Assembly: GCA_948144175.1 (NCBI GenBank)
Contig: CANXME010000202.1
Span: 707,253 to 771,252, forward strand
Source of the DNA: Closterium sp. NIES-65
Lineage: Eukaryota > Streptophyta > Zygnematophyceae > Desmidiales > Closteriaceae
Direction of reading: 5' to 3'
DNA: 64,000 nucleotides
The first letter of the stretch is position 1; every line of letters begins with the position of its first letter. This document shows, piece by piece, positions 8,985 to 19,486 of this stretch. Below the pieces are notes generated by a model. The model was not told the origin of the DNA. It did no database searches and saw only the letters and a list, made by a program, of their open reading frames with translations. Position numbers and translations under genes: made by a program.

Positions 8985-9957
8985 ACCTCGAAGCAGACAG
9001 CACCACTCAGGAGTTTAAGTTATACCACGGGTAGGGCAGTCTCTACATCTGGAAGGCAGTCCTGAAAAATAACGTCTTCGTCCTCGACTTCGTCTCAGAT
9101 CTCGGCACCGCTGACAGCGACGAAATAGTCACCTTCACCTCCTGGACACATCCATCGGATCTCGACCCCGACTTCAGTCCCAATGGTTTCTGGCACTCGC
9201 ACACCATCCCTGAGGCAGAACAAACAAGAGCATTAGCAATGATTCAACACTCAGCAGCAGCAGAGACAACATCGACAGCAGCAGAGACAACACCGGCAGC
9301 AGCAGAGACAACATCAACACCAGCAGAAACAACGATAGCAGCAGCGGCAACATCGACACCAGTCGCTGGTCCTTCAACGGCACCAATCTTTGTCGACGAC
9401 ACACCACTGACACCCGCACAACAGCTAAACCCAGCACCACGAGAAGTTCACCGAAGCGCCAACTTCACTACTAGCTTCTACTCCGACTCCGACATGTATC
9501 GCTGCTCACCCGGACATCGCACCACTGAAGGAACCTGGCACGCAAGAATGGGACATCCAAGTAACACAGTGTTAAACAACACGATAAGAGCAGGCTTGCT
9601 TGATAAAGACTCATTACTACTAATCGACGGCAGAGAACTCTAGCGAGTCCGCGGAACGTGCTTCACCTGTCCAGAAGCCGACTTACCACACCAACCATTC
9701 GTCTCGCATCACAATCCAAGTGCACCTGCATACGCACCTCTGGAAAAGGTGTACATCGACATACTGTAAAATCGCGAACCTGAGCAGAACGCATACAACT
9801 ACACCATCACGTTCATCGATGCAGCCACGCGCTACGTTTGGCACCTCAACCTTCCAAGCAAGGACATGGCCTTCGAAGCCTTTGTCGCCTGGCTTCCAGT
9901 GGCGGAACGAGAATCGGACGAGAAACTCAAAAGCTTCCAGTCAGACGGAAGTTGAGA
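8985..9957 (+). pseudogene. Pre-integrase domain and integrase N-part (element B)
   Basis: The path resumes after B2 and includes an Ala/Thr-rich repeat spacer (9240-9360, AACAGCAGCAGAGAC-type units). The pre-integrase block follows ('WHARMGHPSNTVLNN' near 9538). The integrase start has 'YIDI' with the first catalytic Asp (about 9757) and 'FIDAATRYVWHL'. In-frame TAG at 9641-9643 and TAA at 9767 are visible. Solo LTR B3 interrupts it at 9958, just after 'FQSDGS', the second catalytic Asp. Confidence 0.75.
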
Positions 9958-10164
9958 TGTTAAGAATCTAGCGTGACTTAGGCTTAGGAGCCATAGTAGT
10001 TTAGGAGAGAGTTCGAGATTTAGGGTGTAAGTAAAATGTCGAGAGAATTGTGGAAGGAGAATGATGAAACTAGAAAGGAGGGGGATACAAGTAGTAAGCC
10101 CTAAAAGGGTTATACTCACTTTTGAGTACCCCACTACAGACTAGACATGCATTATAATCTGACA
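9958..10164 (-). mobile_element. B3: solo LTR in the integrase gene
   Basis: A 207-bp TG..CA sequence with an exact 5-bp duplication TGAGA at 9953-9957 and 10165-10169. Read on the minus strand its end (ATGGCTCCTAAG...TCACGC, then TTCTTAACA) matches the ends of the B5 LTRs. It carries the hairpin TACTCA-AAAG-TGAGTA shared with the D/E LTRs. Confidence 0.9.
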
Positions 10165-10169
10165 TGAGA

Positions 10170-10412
10170 ATACACCTCACAGAGGTTCAAGCAGTACTTG
10201 GCAGAGAGAGGAATCAAGCGGCTCATCTCCCTTCCCTACGCCCATCAATAGCAAGATGCAGCAGAAAGATGAATTGGGCCCTCCAGAACACCATGCACAA
10301 GCTGCTACGTGGCATGCACTTGCCCAACCACCAGTGGCCCGAAGCAATGGACCACGCAGTAATGCTGCACAACTTGCTCTCGTCATCATCACTCCCTAAC
10401 ATGTCACCGCAT
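10170..10412 (+). pseudogene. Integrase core C-part (element B)
   Basis: After B3 the frame reads 'YTSQRFKQYLAERGI' and then 'DAAERMNWALQNTMHKLL', with the third catalytic residue Glu in 'AERMN'. The preceding HQ-stop-QD has TAG where Gln is expected. It continues through 'LHNLLSSSSLPNMSPH' and is cut at 10412 by B4. Confidence 0.75.
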
Positions 10413-10923
10413 ATGCAAGGGATGCATATGCAATAACAGTAGAGTGCGGTGCTGTGAAGTAGTATAGCAAATAGCTAAGAATGCATTGAGGTAGATAGAT
10501 AAGAAGTAGTGTAGGAGGTGTAGCCAGTAGCGAAGTGTCGGTTGCAAAGGGGTGCAGAAAGGGGGAAATATGTGGGAGCGGTTGGGATGAAGGGGGAAAA
10601 GCACCGAAGGGCGAAATGTGGGATTCGAACAAATCCCAACCTCGAGCCGCACATTGGAAATGTGCAAGCCGGGGTTGGGTAAGGTCACCCACGCCCACTC
10701 ACTCGATGCCTATTGTTCAGTATTCTTTCATACTAGTGCAGGGCTGTTATCCTAGCTACTACACGCGGTGGCACAGCACTAAGAAGGAACCGTTGGGGTG
10801 AGGGAGTGATCTCGTTCAAGTGAGTGACTGAGGCAGGGCAGCACAGAGCAGGGAGTGTTGAAGAAGAACAACAGGAAGAAGAGCAAGTGCTGGTGAGGGT
10901 CACACACTCCGACAAACAACGCA
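10413..10923. mobile_element. B4: 511-bp insertion with 9-bp duplication
   Basis: The bases TCACCGCAT occur at 10404-10412 and again at 10924-10932. The integrase path is continuous if the insert and one copy are removed (SPH then LWTG). No LTRs, open frame or clear terminal inverted repeats are seen. Inside, 10617-10690 holds a GGATTCGAAC box-B-like motif, a perfect GCACA-loop-TGTGC stem with a tRNA-like 7-base loop, and an outer CCCAACC/GGTTGGG stem. Candidates are a tRNA-derived SINE or a Mutator-like non-autonomous element (9-bp duplication). I cannot decide between them. Confidence 0.7.
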
Positions 10924-10932
10924 TCACCGCAT

Positions 10933-11500
10933 CTGCTGTGGACAGGAAAACTGGGCAGCACAAAAATGCTAAGAGTTTTTGGCTGCATGGTACAGTACTC
11001 ACCCCCATCTGCAGGAGTCGGCCGATTCTCTCAATGTGCACAGTGGGAACTACACGTGGGCATTGAAAAACACTACAACGCATGGACGATTTTCGACGTC
11101 GACACAAAGGAAACAGTAGCAGCACGTGATGTCATCTTCTACGAACACCTCACTCTTCGGACATACCTTGCCAACGTGAGAGATAACAACCCAGACCTTT
11201 CGAGCGAACTTCTTGGCACCCGAGCCTTCGCTTTTGCAGAAGATGAAGCTGACTGGGATGAGCAAAACGTGGAAGGATCCTCAGAGGAAGCAGAACCTCT
11301 TCCCTACTGCTCGGTTGATGTCCCAATGGACGACGAAAATCTACGCGACAGCATTAATGCCAAAGTCTACTACCACTTCGCCGACAACGGTTACGTTACA
11401 CCTGCACAGGTCAACACCGACAAAGCAGAACGCGTAGGACCAAATTTCAATCCTACACCAGAAGCGGGAGATGAAGCAGTCTATCCCGAGGACATAACAT
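10933..11500 (+). pseudogene. Integrase C-terminal region and hinge (element B)
   Basis: The frame restarts with 'LWTGKLGSTKMLRVFGCM', the conserved copia integrase C-terminal motif. It runs open through 'DVIFYEHLTLRTYL' and an acidic hinge to 11500, where B5 is inserted. Confidence 0.8.
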
Positions 11501-13197
11501 TGTTAGAATATATCTGTAACTGCCTGTAGCTGTAGTTGGTGTAGTTATTATAAACTTTGTTAGGTGGTGCACCTTCTTTGTTCATTTGCTATATGTTCTT
11601 GCAAACCTATAGTGAAGCCCCTCATTCTCCTTCACAATCCTCTTGTTACTCTCCTTACAACTCGAACTTCTCCTAACACTAGCCATGGCTCCTAAGTCAC
11701 GCTAGGATTCTTGACATGTTATCAGAGTGATCACGGTCCTGGCCTGTGGACCCGCTCTATTGCTTCCGCTGCTTCTCTGTGTTCGGCACGCCCCGTGGCG
11801 TGCCCCTTAACCTTCTCTTAGCGGCCCCGTTGCCGCCCTTTCAGGCCCCTCGCGGCCCCTTCGCGGCCCCGTCACCGCCCTTCCGCGGCCCCGTCGCCGC
11901 CCTTTCAAAGGCCCCTCGCGGCCCCTTCGCGGCCCCGTCGCCGCCCTTCCGCGGCCCCGTCGCTGCCCTTTCAGCGGCCCCGTCGCCGCCCTTTCAGCGG
12001 CCCCGTCGTCGCGCGCCCTTCAGCAGGCCCCGTCGCCCGCCTTTTCAGCGGCCCCACCGCCGCCCTTTCAGTGGCCCCGTTGACGCCCGCCCTTCTAGCG
12101 GCCCGTCGCCCACCCTTTCAGCGGCCCCGTCGCCACCCTTCCGCGGCCTAGTCGCCGCCTCCATCGGCCCCGTCGCCGCCGCCAGCGGCCCCGTCGCCGC
12201 CACTTGCGGCCCTGACCCCGCCCCTGCCATGCCCCGTCGCCAGCCGCGGCACACCGAGGGCACGTGCACCCCCCCCCCCCCCCCCCCCCCCCCTTTTCCC
12301 GTCACCCGTCACGGCTCCTTCGGGGGCCGCGACCTGGAAGGGGGGGGCAGGCGTCGCCCCCTCTGCCGCCTGCTTTGGCGCCCGGGGAGGCCGTGCGTCG
12401 CCCCCCCCCCCCCCCCCCTCCCCCCCCCCTTCCCTCTTCTCCTTCGTCTCCCTGCAGCTGCAGGGGGGAGGGTCTGGGGGTGGCGGGTGTGGGGGTGATG
12501 GGTGGTGTGTTTCCCTTCCCCTCCTCCTCCTTTCGTTCCCACTGCTGCAGCTGCCGCTGGGGGGGAGGGTGTGAGGGTGTGGGGGAGCCGGGGGAGTGGC
12601 ACTGGGGTGGTGGGTGTGAGACCAACCAGCAGCCGTCCCTCCACCTCTCCTCTCTTCCCCCCCCTCTGCTGCTCCTGCAACAGTGTGTGGGGGAGGGGGA
12701 GGGGGAGGGGGAAGGTGAGGGGATGGAGTGGGTGACCAGCCAGCGCCAGCCCGCCTCCTCTCTCTCCTTGCCGCCCCTCCTGTGGTCGGGGGGGGGGAGG
12801 AGAGTAAAGGGGTGGCAGGAGTGCCTGCCCCCCCCCCCCCCCCCCCCCCCCCTCCCCCTTTGCTGCTGTACCTGCTTTGTAACCTTGCCTGTTGCCTGCT
12901 GTTGCTGTTTTCTCAGTTCGTGGTGTACCCATCCAGGTTGTGTCACTGCACAGACTCGTGCTTCTGGCAGTTATGGGGGAGTGTTAGAATATATCTGTAA
13001 CTGCCTGTAGCTGTAGTTAGTGTAGTTATTATAAACTTTGTTAGGTGGTGCACCTTCTTTGTTCATTTGCTATATGTTCTTGCAAACCTATAGTGAAGCC
13101 CCTCATTCTCCTTCACAATCCTCTCGATACTCTCCTTACAACTCGAGCTTCTCCTAACACTAGCCATGGCTCCTAAGTCACGCTAGGATTCTTGACA
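11501..13197 (+). mobile_element. B5: non-autonomous LTR retroelement
   Basis: LTRs at 11501-11716 and 12982-13197 are both 216 bp and differ at four positions by eye, so this is young. Flanks AACAT (11496-11500) and AACAC (13198-13202) are a near-match duplication. The primer site is TGTTATCAGAGT (11717-11728), overlapping the palindrome GTGATCAC. A perfect 8-bp hairpin (GGCACGCC-CCGT-GGCGTGCC) lies at 11785-11804. A purine tract (TATGGGGGAG) precedes the 3' LTR. The interior is CCGTCGCCGCC-type repeats and long C runs. The long Pro/Arg-rich frame at 11746-12498 is low complexity and not evidence of a protein. Confidence 0.92.
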
Positions 13198-13239
13198 AAC
13201 ACTCCCCCGCTACACACAGAGTGGACTTCAGATACTCGG

Positions 13240-14180
13240 CCTCGTCACCGCGTTTCATGGCACAACCATTCCTAAGGAGCCTGCCACGGTTCAGCAGGCT
13301 TTGGGGAGGGAGCATAGGGAAAAATGGCGCGAAGCCAGGGACAAGGAGCTGAAAGCACTAGAAGAACGGAACACTTGGAAAGTTGTTCCCATCGGCGTGG
13401 CACGAAACAAGACAGTACTCACCGGGAAATGGGTCTTCCGGGTGAAGACAAAGGCAGACGGTACCATCGACAAGTTTAAAGGACGCTGGGCCGTACGCGG
13501 CTTCGACCAAGAACAGAGACGCGACTTCACCGAAACATTTGCGCCGGTCAGCCGACACACCGCGCTGCAAATTCTCCTTGCGATTGCCGCTATGAAGAAG
13601 AAGAAACTGCGGGAAATTGATGTCGCCAACGCATTTCTCTATGCACATGTTGACACAAAAATCTTCGTCGAACTACCACATGGCTCCAACGGAGAGCCCA
13701 ACCAAGTCTGTTAGCTGCTGAAGTCACTCTACGACATCAAACAAGCTCCGAGGTTGTGGCAACAGTACCTGCACGCAAGACTTTCCGCATAGGATTCCGC
13801 CAGCTACCTCACGACCAGGGCATGTACCGGCTTGCAAAGGGCACCAACTACATCCTACTAATCGTCTACGTAGACGATCTGCTCTACATCGGGTCGACCG
13901 ACGGCATTACTACCTGGTTCAAAGGGGAGCTACAGAAAGATCTCACGCTCACAGTCTAGTCCAGTGTCAGGCAATACCTCGGCCTTAACATTCAGGAAGA
14001 GGTAGACGCGATCTACCTCAGTGCCGCGGAATATGCCGACACCATCGCCAAACACTTCAACCTCACCCCGACCACTATCTCCATGCCTTACCGCTACACC
14101 GTCGGAAATCATAAGGAAAACTCCGCCCTACTCAAGCCCGCCGCCATACGTGAATACCAACAAAAGCTAGGATGCCTTCT
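13240..14180 (+). pseudogene. Reverse transcriptase (element B)
   Basis: The RT N-part is open at 13301-13714: 'WKVVPIGVARNK', 'GKWVFRVK', 'DFTETFAPVSRH', and 'REIDVANAFLYAHVD' (motif A). TAG at about 13712 sits where Gln precedes 'LLKSLYD'. After a frame shift near 13770, the catalytic box reads LLIVYVDDLLYIG (about 13850-13890). Another TAG (13957-13959) follows 'LTV' at a likely Gln. Confidence 0.85.
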
Positions 14181-14871
14181 CTTTGCAGGCGTCACCTGCC
14201 GCGCGGACTTATCCTACTCAGCAAGTCAACTCGTCACCTACCTCACAAGGCCTGAAGCAGATTACATGGCGGAACTCGACCCCGCTCTCCACTACCTCAT
14301 CAACACCCCAACCGTCGGTCTAACCTACCACAAGAACGGGACTACGACACCTAAACTAATCGGCTACGTCGACGCCGATCACGCCGGCGACTCCGGCAAT
14401 AGACGCTCACGCACCGGCTACATCTATCGCCTCGAACCTAGCGGACCTATCTCCTGGCAGTCGAGCAAGCAGGAGTTAATCGCTCTCTCGTCAGCTGAAG
14501 CTGAATATATCGCACTCTCCTAAGCCACCAAGGAAAGAATGTACCTTCGCAAACTTTTGGAGGAGGCGAAGCTGGCTCAGTTACCAAGCTTCTCCTTATT
14601 CTGCGACAACAAGTCGGCAATTCACATAGCCAACAAAAACGGATTCGCGAACAGGACGAAGCATATTGCCCTCCGATATTTCTTCGTAAAAGACGAGATC
14701 GAGAAGGGGAGACTTGAGCTGTCTAACCGTCCCAAGTCCGAGATGGCAGCTGATTACTTGACCAAGAAGCTCGGAAAGCAGAAGTTCGAGTACTGCATGG
14801 TGCCGACTGGACAGAGCCACGTCACTAGCAGCGACACTCCAAAAGCAAAGGGGAGTGCTGGAAACAATTGA
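14083..14871 (+). pseudogene. RNase H domain (element B)
   Basis: Two nearly continuous frames (14083-14523 and 14539-14871) are split by one TAA at about 14521 at a likely Gln. Features are 'GYVDADHAGDSGNRRS' with catalytic Asp residues, 'ALSSAEAEYIALS', 'FCDNKSAIHIA', 'NRTKHIALRYFFVKD' and 'AADYLTKKL'. All are standard copia RNase H landmarks. It ends in TGA just inside the 3' LTR, which starts at 14856. Confidence 0.88.
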
Positions 14872-15302
14872 CTTAAGCGCCTCTGTCGTATCGAAACACT
14901 AAGTCATAAGCGAAGCAGAACATATCGAAGCATCGGCGAGTCAACCCTCAGAGGTTGAGCAACTGCTGGAGGTTACGCGAAAGTCAAAGGTCAGCGACCT
15001 TTGACCGGACAAACACTGCGCGACAGCAAGGACAAACAACTGACTCGTTATTGAGCAGTTGCCCGAGACGTCACTATATCAAACCGCAACAGCAACAGCA
15101 AAATAGTTATTAGTTATAACTCTTCAAATTCCCTTGTACTCTTATAAAAGCTTGTACCCCTTTATTTGAATCAATCGACTTTGCCCTCACATACCAGCGC
15201 AAGGTGGTTCACAAGCTTATCATTAAACACTTCCGCTATTACATAAATTCTACGTAGAATTTAGTCCTGCTAAGATCCTAAGGGTTTTTTCTCAGCCCAA
15301 CA
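14856..15302 (+). repeat. 3' LTR of element B
   Basis: This matches 5183-5628 throughout, starting TGCTGGAAACAATTG and ending CTCAGCCCAACA. It is preceded by the purine tract AAAGCAAAGGGGAG. Confidence 0.92.
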
Positions 15303-15635
15303 ATTTTAATACATAGAAATGTATATCTCAGCCTTGCGGTTACAATCGAGTCTACCACAAAGATGGTCGCTACGAAATTCACCGAGAATGTGCCACCCTG
15401 GCAAAATCCCTGCCATCACGTGTTGAATTGTTGCTAACACGTGTGCGCCTATGGCAATTTTGTCAGGTGGGCCAGAGACAAGTTCACCAAGCACGTCAAT
15501 GATGATTGCTGCTGGCGCATTAGTGGCAAATTCACTGGAAAAATACAGATTTTAGTCAAAGATCATTCGGTGCGCTTATACGAAGATGATCCAAATTTAG
15601 GGTGGGCTTATAATCGGCACTAGGCTATAAGCCCA
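15303..15635 (+). other. Host DNA between elements B and C
   Basis: This resumes the host sequence interrupted at 5182. A short frame at 15441-15623 and an overlapping one reading 'IHRECATLAKSLPSRVELLL' look mildly coding, but no family is recognised. It ends GCCCA at the start of the element C LTR. Confidence 0.4.
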
Positions 15636-15771
15636 TGTCAAGAATAGAACAAGGAGTGAATGCTTGAGATAGGCAAGAGGTGAGTACAAGTAGGGGAAAG
15701 CTAACCCTAAAGTTTTGTACTCACTAAGGAGTGACCCTACTATAGCCTAGAGATATAATTGCAATTTGACA
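15636..15771 (-). repeat. 3' LTR of element C
   Basis: A 136-bp TG..CA LTR (TGTCAAGAATAGAAC ... CAATTTGACA). On the minus strand it is preceded by the tract CTATTGGGGTG. The first 26 bp match the 5' LTR remnant at 22915-22940. Confidence 0.82.
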
Positions 15772-15844
15772 CACCCCAATAGGCAAAATAGGGGATAGCA
15801 AACACAACAAGCAGTCACAAGACCAGTCTGCACAAGAGAACATA

Positions 15845-15925
15845 GCCCAGGGTGGATCACAAAGTCACCACGCATTCTGAGCACAAGAAAGTGGCCACAC
15901 GGCCGGTTCACATGCAGAGGTATAT
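15845..15925 (-). promoter_or_regulatory. Conserved 3'-UTR box (element C)
   Basis: A GGGTGGATCAC ... TCACCACGCATTCTGAGCACAAG block (15845-15889) recurs in B2 (7727-7771) and L (61031-61075) at the same place between pol and the 3' LTR. The GTGG..CCAC ends can pair. It is non-coding in all three, so it is a candidate cis signal. Confidence 0.6.
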
Positions 15926-16010
15926 AATAGCAAGGTAGTACAGTGATCACGACCTAGCAAGAGAAAACATGCAGGTATAAAGATACATAGCAGTATCCTG
16001 CAAGAACAAG

Positions 16011-16500
16011 TCAAGCAACCAGCAAGTGAGGTAGAGTGGGCACAAGCCCAAGAGCAGAGCAGAAATGATGATGATCACCAGCCCCAAGGGCCTTGGTGAA
16101 GACATCAGCAGTGTTGGCCCGAGAGGCCATGAAAGCAAGGCGCAGCTGACCATGCTGCTGCAGCTCACGCGCAAGGAAGAAGCGAAGAGCAATGTGCTTT
16201 GTTCGGTGCTCCAGTCTCTGCTCGCGACACAAGGCAAGCATTGCCTTGTTGTCGACGTACAGAACTGGAGGAGAACGAGGCCACTCCCCCAAGTCAGTCA
16301 GCAGGTAGGTCAGCCAACGAAGCTCCTGTGCAGCCATGGCCCCAGCGTAGATCTTGGCCTCACAGCTGGAACCAAGCACAGAAGAAGAACGAGTGGACCT
16401 CCACGAGATAGAACCAGCGCCAAGACTGAAGGTGTAGCCCTGTGACGAATGCTCAGTCGACTTGTCGTCGGCCCAAGAAGCGTCAGAGTGTCATGTGAGG
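16011..16500 (-). pseudogene. RNase H C-part (element C)
   Basis: The open frame 16011-16379 contains 'SSCEAKIYAGAMAAQEL', 'VLYVDNKAMLALC', 'HRTKHIALRFFLARELQQ' and 'ANTADVFTKAL'. The upstream piece to 16500 reads 'SDASWADDKSTEHSSQG' with the catalytic Asp residues. C1 separates it from RT. Confidence 0.82.
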
Positions 16501-16506
16501 ACTATT

Positions 16507-17337
16507 TGTTGGTGCAACCCTACGATTTGCACTCGGCTTGTTGTCCGTGTGCGTGCATGCGTGTGTGCATGGAATGGAATGAGTGCATGAAATAAATATA
16601 TATTTCATGCTTATAATAGTGTGAAAATGATGGATCATGATGTTGAGTGTGTGTGTCAAGTCAATAGCGAATTATCGCTAGTCGCGTGTAGCGTGGTCAT
16701 TTTGTGTGTCCCGCGCGGATAATATTTTGTCGTGCGCGGTTTCTATTTTGTCGCTTGTCGAACGTTCAGCGTGCCGCAGGTGTATACACCAAACCCATCA
16801 AGAACTCAAGGATGAGTTTGTGATGAAGAACCCGAGCCTTGGTTTCAAGCTTCAAGTGATCTCGAAGCTCGCCTAAAGGGTACACCTTAAGATATTGAAG
16901 ATAGTTACATTACTTTGTGTAGTGTAACATTTCACTTGGTGTAGGCCCTAGTGAAGGGTAGTTTCGAGACCCTTCGTGGTTGGGGACAGTGTGGCACGGT
17001 TCCACATCACTGTCCCTCGGCTCTTGGGGTTTGAAGGAGCTAGGAGTCATTCCCAACTCGTAACTCTTGGTAACCCTTCCTATCTTGTGTTCTAAGACTA
17101 TAGTGGCAGCCACTGTGCCGTTCGTTCAAACCAACCCTCTGTCGTCAATACTGGGTGAAATCGTGCGATCTAATTTGCCTATTGTAGGAGACTTCAAGAC
17201 GCTCCAGATCCAAGTCAAATCAGGTCATTTGAAGCTGTGACCACAACGCTATGAACGTTTGAAGCTGCTGTGCAAAAATCCGACTATGCACTCTATCTTT
17301 CGTTTTAGGCACATTGGAGCCTATTGTGCTTATAACA
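16507..17337 (+). mobile_element. C1: solo LTR of the element K family
   Basis: An 831-bp TG..CA sequence starting TGTTGGTGCAACCC and ending TGTGCTTATAACA. It is homologous along its length to the 818-bp LTRs of element K (51910-52727, 58704-59521) but clearly diverged. No matching 5-bp duplication is seen (CTATT left, GCACC right), so one flank has probably changed since insertion. Element C coding resumes on both sides. Confidence 0.85.
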
Positions 17338-18394
17338 GCACCCAACCTCGTCCTCCAAGCACGAGCCCCATGCCTGATGCCTGCACAAGTAACGCAATAC
17401 CCTCTTTGCAGCCTCAAAAGTGCACCTTTCGGTGCCTAGTGGGTTCCACGTAACGAGCAAGAAGGCTAAGAGGGTACGCGAGGTCAGGTCGTGTGCACGT
17501 CATCAGGTACATGAGGCAGCCCACAAGCTCTGGGTACACACCACACGACTCTATGGACTCGTCCTTAGGTGGAGCTGAGAGCAAGTGGCCGGTAGCCAGA
17601 GGAGTGGGCTGTGGCGAGAAGTACGTGAAGCGGAAGCGCTGAAGGACCTGGTGCACCATGTGTGACTGAGTGAGGGTGATGGTGCGCCGTGGTCTATCCC
17701 GGGTGATATGCAAGCCAAGATGGCTCAGTAGCTCACCCAGGTCAGTGCAGGTGTGTCTCTCTTGCAGCTCTGCCTTCACTAGGGCCAGTGCCTTAGTGTC
17801 AGCAGTAGCAAAAACGAAGTCGTCGACGTACACGAGGATGTAGAACGGCGGCAGAGTAGTGTCGGTGCGTAGAAACAGCGACGGGTCAGTAGTCAAAGGA
17901 GCAAACCCAAGAGCCGCAAGTATCGTCCTCAGTGTGTCATGCCACTCACGGGGCGCCTAACGTAGGCCGTACACAGGTTGCCGTAGGATCCACTAGGTAC
18001 CCTCAGGAAACGACCCAGTGAAGCCCTGTGGACGGCGCAACCAGATGGCCTCGTGAAGGCTACCCTGCAAGAAAGCTGTCGAGAAGTCGAGGGAGTGCAG
18101 CTCGTAGTCACGCTGAGCTGCAACGTGTAGCAACACCCATAGAGTGGTCATCTTTGGGGTGGAGGAGAAGGTGTCAAAGAAGTCGACCCCCTCACGCTGA
18201 CTGAAGCCTCGAGAAACGTAACGTGCCTTGAAGGCAGGCGAAGAATCCGGCGGCTGCTTCACCCTGAAAATCCACATGCCACTGACGATGTTCGCCCTAG
18301 GTGGGGGAACCTCATCAACGTAGGTGCCTGTGGACTTCCAGGAAGCCATCTCTGCGTCCATGGCTGTCTGCCACTGAGAGAAGTACTCACCCAA
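17338..18394 (-). pseudogene. Reverse transcriptase (element C)
   Basis: The N-part 17993-18394 reads 'MDAEMASWKSTGTYVDE', 'GMWIFRVKQ', 'ARYVSRGFSQREGVDF' and 'LHSLDFSTAFLQGSLH' (motif A Asp). The C-part 17414-17896 has the catalytic box ILVYVDDFVFA and 'MYLMTCTRPDLAYPLSLLARYV'. Between them two TAG codons (about 17957 and 17993) sit at 'GLR-stop-AP' and 'GT-stop-W', where Gln is expected. The end is frame-shifted near 17420 and cut by C1. Confidence 0.85.
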
Positions 18395-18719
18395 AATCGC
18401 CTCCCTCTAGGAGCGCGGGGTGGGGATGTCAAGTGCATCCGGTTCTCCCTTAAGGGCAAGCAGCATGGTCGCGTGATGGGGTGAAGCGTCAGCAAGGCAC
18501 TCCAGCTCCTCCTGTCTATCCACAAGAATGTCACAGCCAAGGGCAGTACAGCCAAGAGCACCACGCTCAGTCAGGGATTGTGTCACTGCAGTGTAAGGAG
18601 CAGGAGGAAGTAGTGGGGAGTGTTGTAGCAGCGGTGGCTGTGACTGGTCCGCTGGTGGACACAGCAACGGTGGAGTAGTACCTGCCACAGGGAAGCCCGT
18701 AGCACCTGGCGGAAGAATG

Positions 18720-19484
18720 AGAAGGTGGTGAAGAGCACCAGTAGCTCCCGTACCTCCAGCACGAGCAGCTCCTCCAGTACCCCCAGCAACACCCCCAGCA
18801 CCAATAGCACCAGCACCTCCAGCACCAGCAGTATCACCTACTCCGGCAGCTCCACCACCTCTAGTACGAGCACCTCCGGGACCTGTAGCTCCAACGCCTC
18901 CAGCACCAGCTGTACCAGCACCTCCAGGGTCAGCAGCTCCCGCAGCTCCAGCACAAGTAGCACCAGCACCTCCAATGCCACCAGCTCCAGTACCTCCAGC
19001 ACCAGCAGCAGCTCCAGTACCCCCAGCACCAGCAGCTCCAGTACCTCCAGCACCAACAGCACCTCTAGTACCTCCAATAGTACCTCCAGCACCTCCAGCA
19101 CCAGCAGCACCTCCTGACTAGTAGCTCCAGCACCAGCAGGACCGTACCCTCCACCACTAGGACTGCCTCGCAGAACGACCCACGCACGAATCGCCTGCGG
19201 CGAGAGCGTCTCAAGTAGAGCAGGCTGCGGTGGCTGTCCAGCTCCACTACCTCCAGTAGTGGTAGCTCTAGCACCTCCAGTACCAGAAGCACCTCTAGTA
19301 CCTCCAGCTCCAGCACCTCCAGCACCAGCAGCAGCTCCAGTACCTCCATAAAGACTCGCAACACACCCAGAGTCAGCACTCGAAGTCTCAGCACCTCTAG
19401 AGTCAGTTCACAAAGTCTCAGTACCCTAAGCCCCAGCACCCTCACGCTTAGTACCCTCAGTCCCAGCACCTGCAGTCCCTGCAC
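18720..19484. repeat. Coding minisatellite in the pol hinge of element C
   Basis: Tandem units of the type CCAGCACCAGCAGCTCCAGTACCT cover 18740-19140 and 19240-19480. In the minus-strand pol frame they encode Gly/Ala/Thr repeats (GAGGTGAAGAGG style) between integrase and RT. The long overlapping frames on both strands are by-products of the repeat. Confidence 0.85.
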
Positions 19485-19486
19485 CC

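Larger units (their letters stand above)
5183..15302 (+). mobile_element. Element B: Ty1/copia LTR retrotransposon with five nested insertions
   Basis: LTRs at 5183-5628 and 14856-15302 (446 and 447 bp, TG..CA) are near-identical by eye. A primer site (TGGTATGAGAGC, 5629-5640) follows the left LTR. A purine tract (AAAGCAAAGGGGAG) precedes the right one. Flanking bases are ATTTT-like on both sides, an imperfect 5-bp duplication. Coding order is gag, protease, integrase, RT, RNase H. Five insertions (B1-B5, about 4.0 kb with their duplications) interrupt it; the unbroken element was about 6.1 kb. Many in-frame stops and some frame shifts mean it is dead. Confidence 0.93.

Noticed and set aside
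10617..10690. Functional tRNA gene
   Set aside because: The box-B-like motif and stem-loops cannot be arranged into a full cloverleaf with acceptor and D arms. It is more likely a tRNA-derived relic.
11746..12498. 250-codon Pro/Arg-rich protein
   Set aside because: It is the low-complexity leader of non-autonomous element B5. Similar frames appear in all phases of GC-rich repeats.
16507..17337. Complete element K copy inside element C
   Set aside because: Only one LTR is present and element C coding resumes on both sides, so it is a solo LTR.
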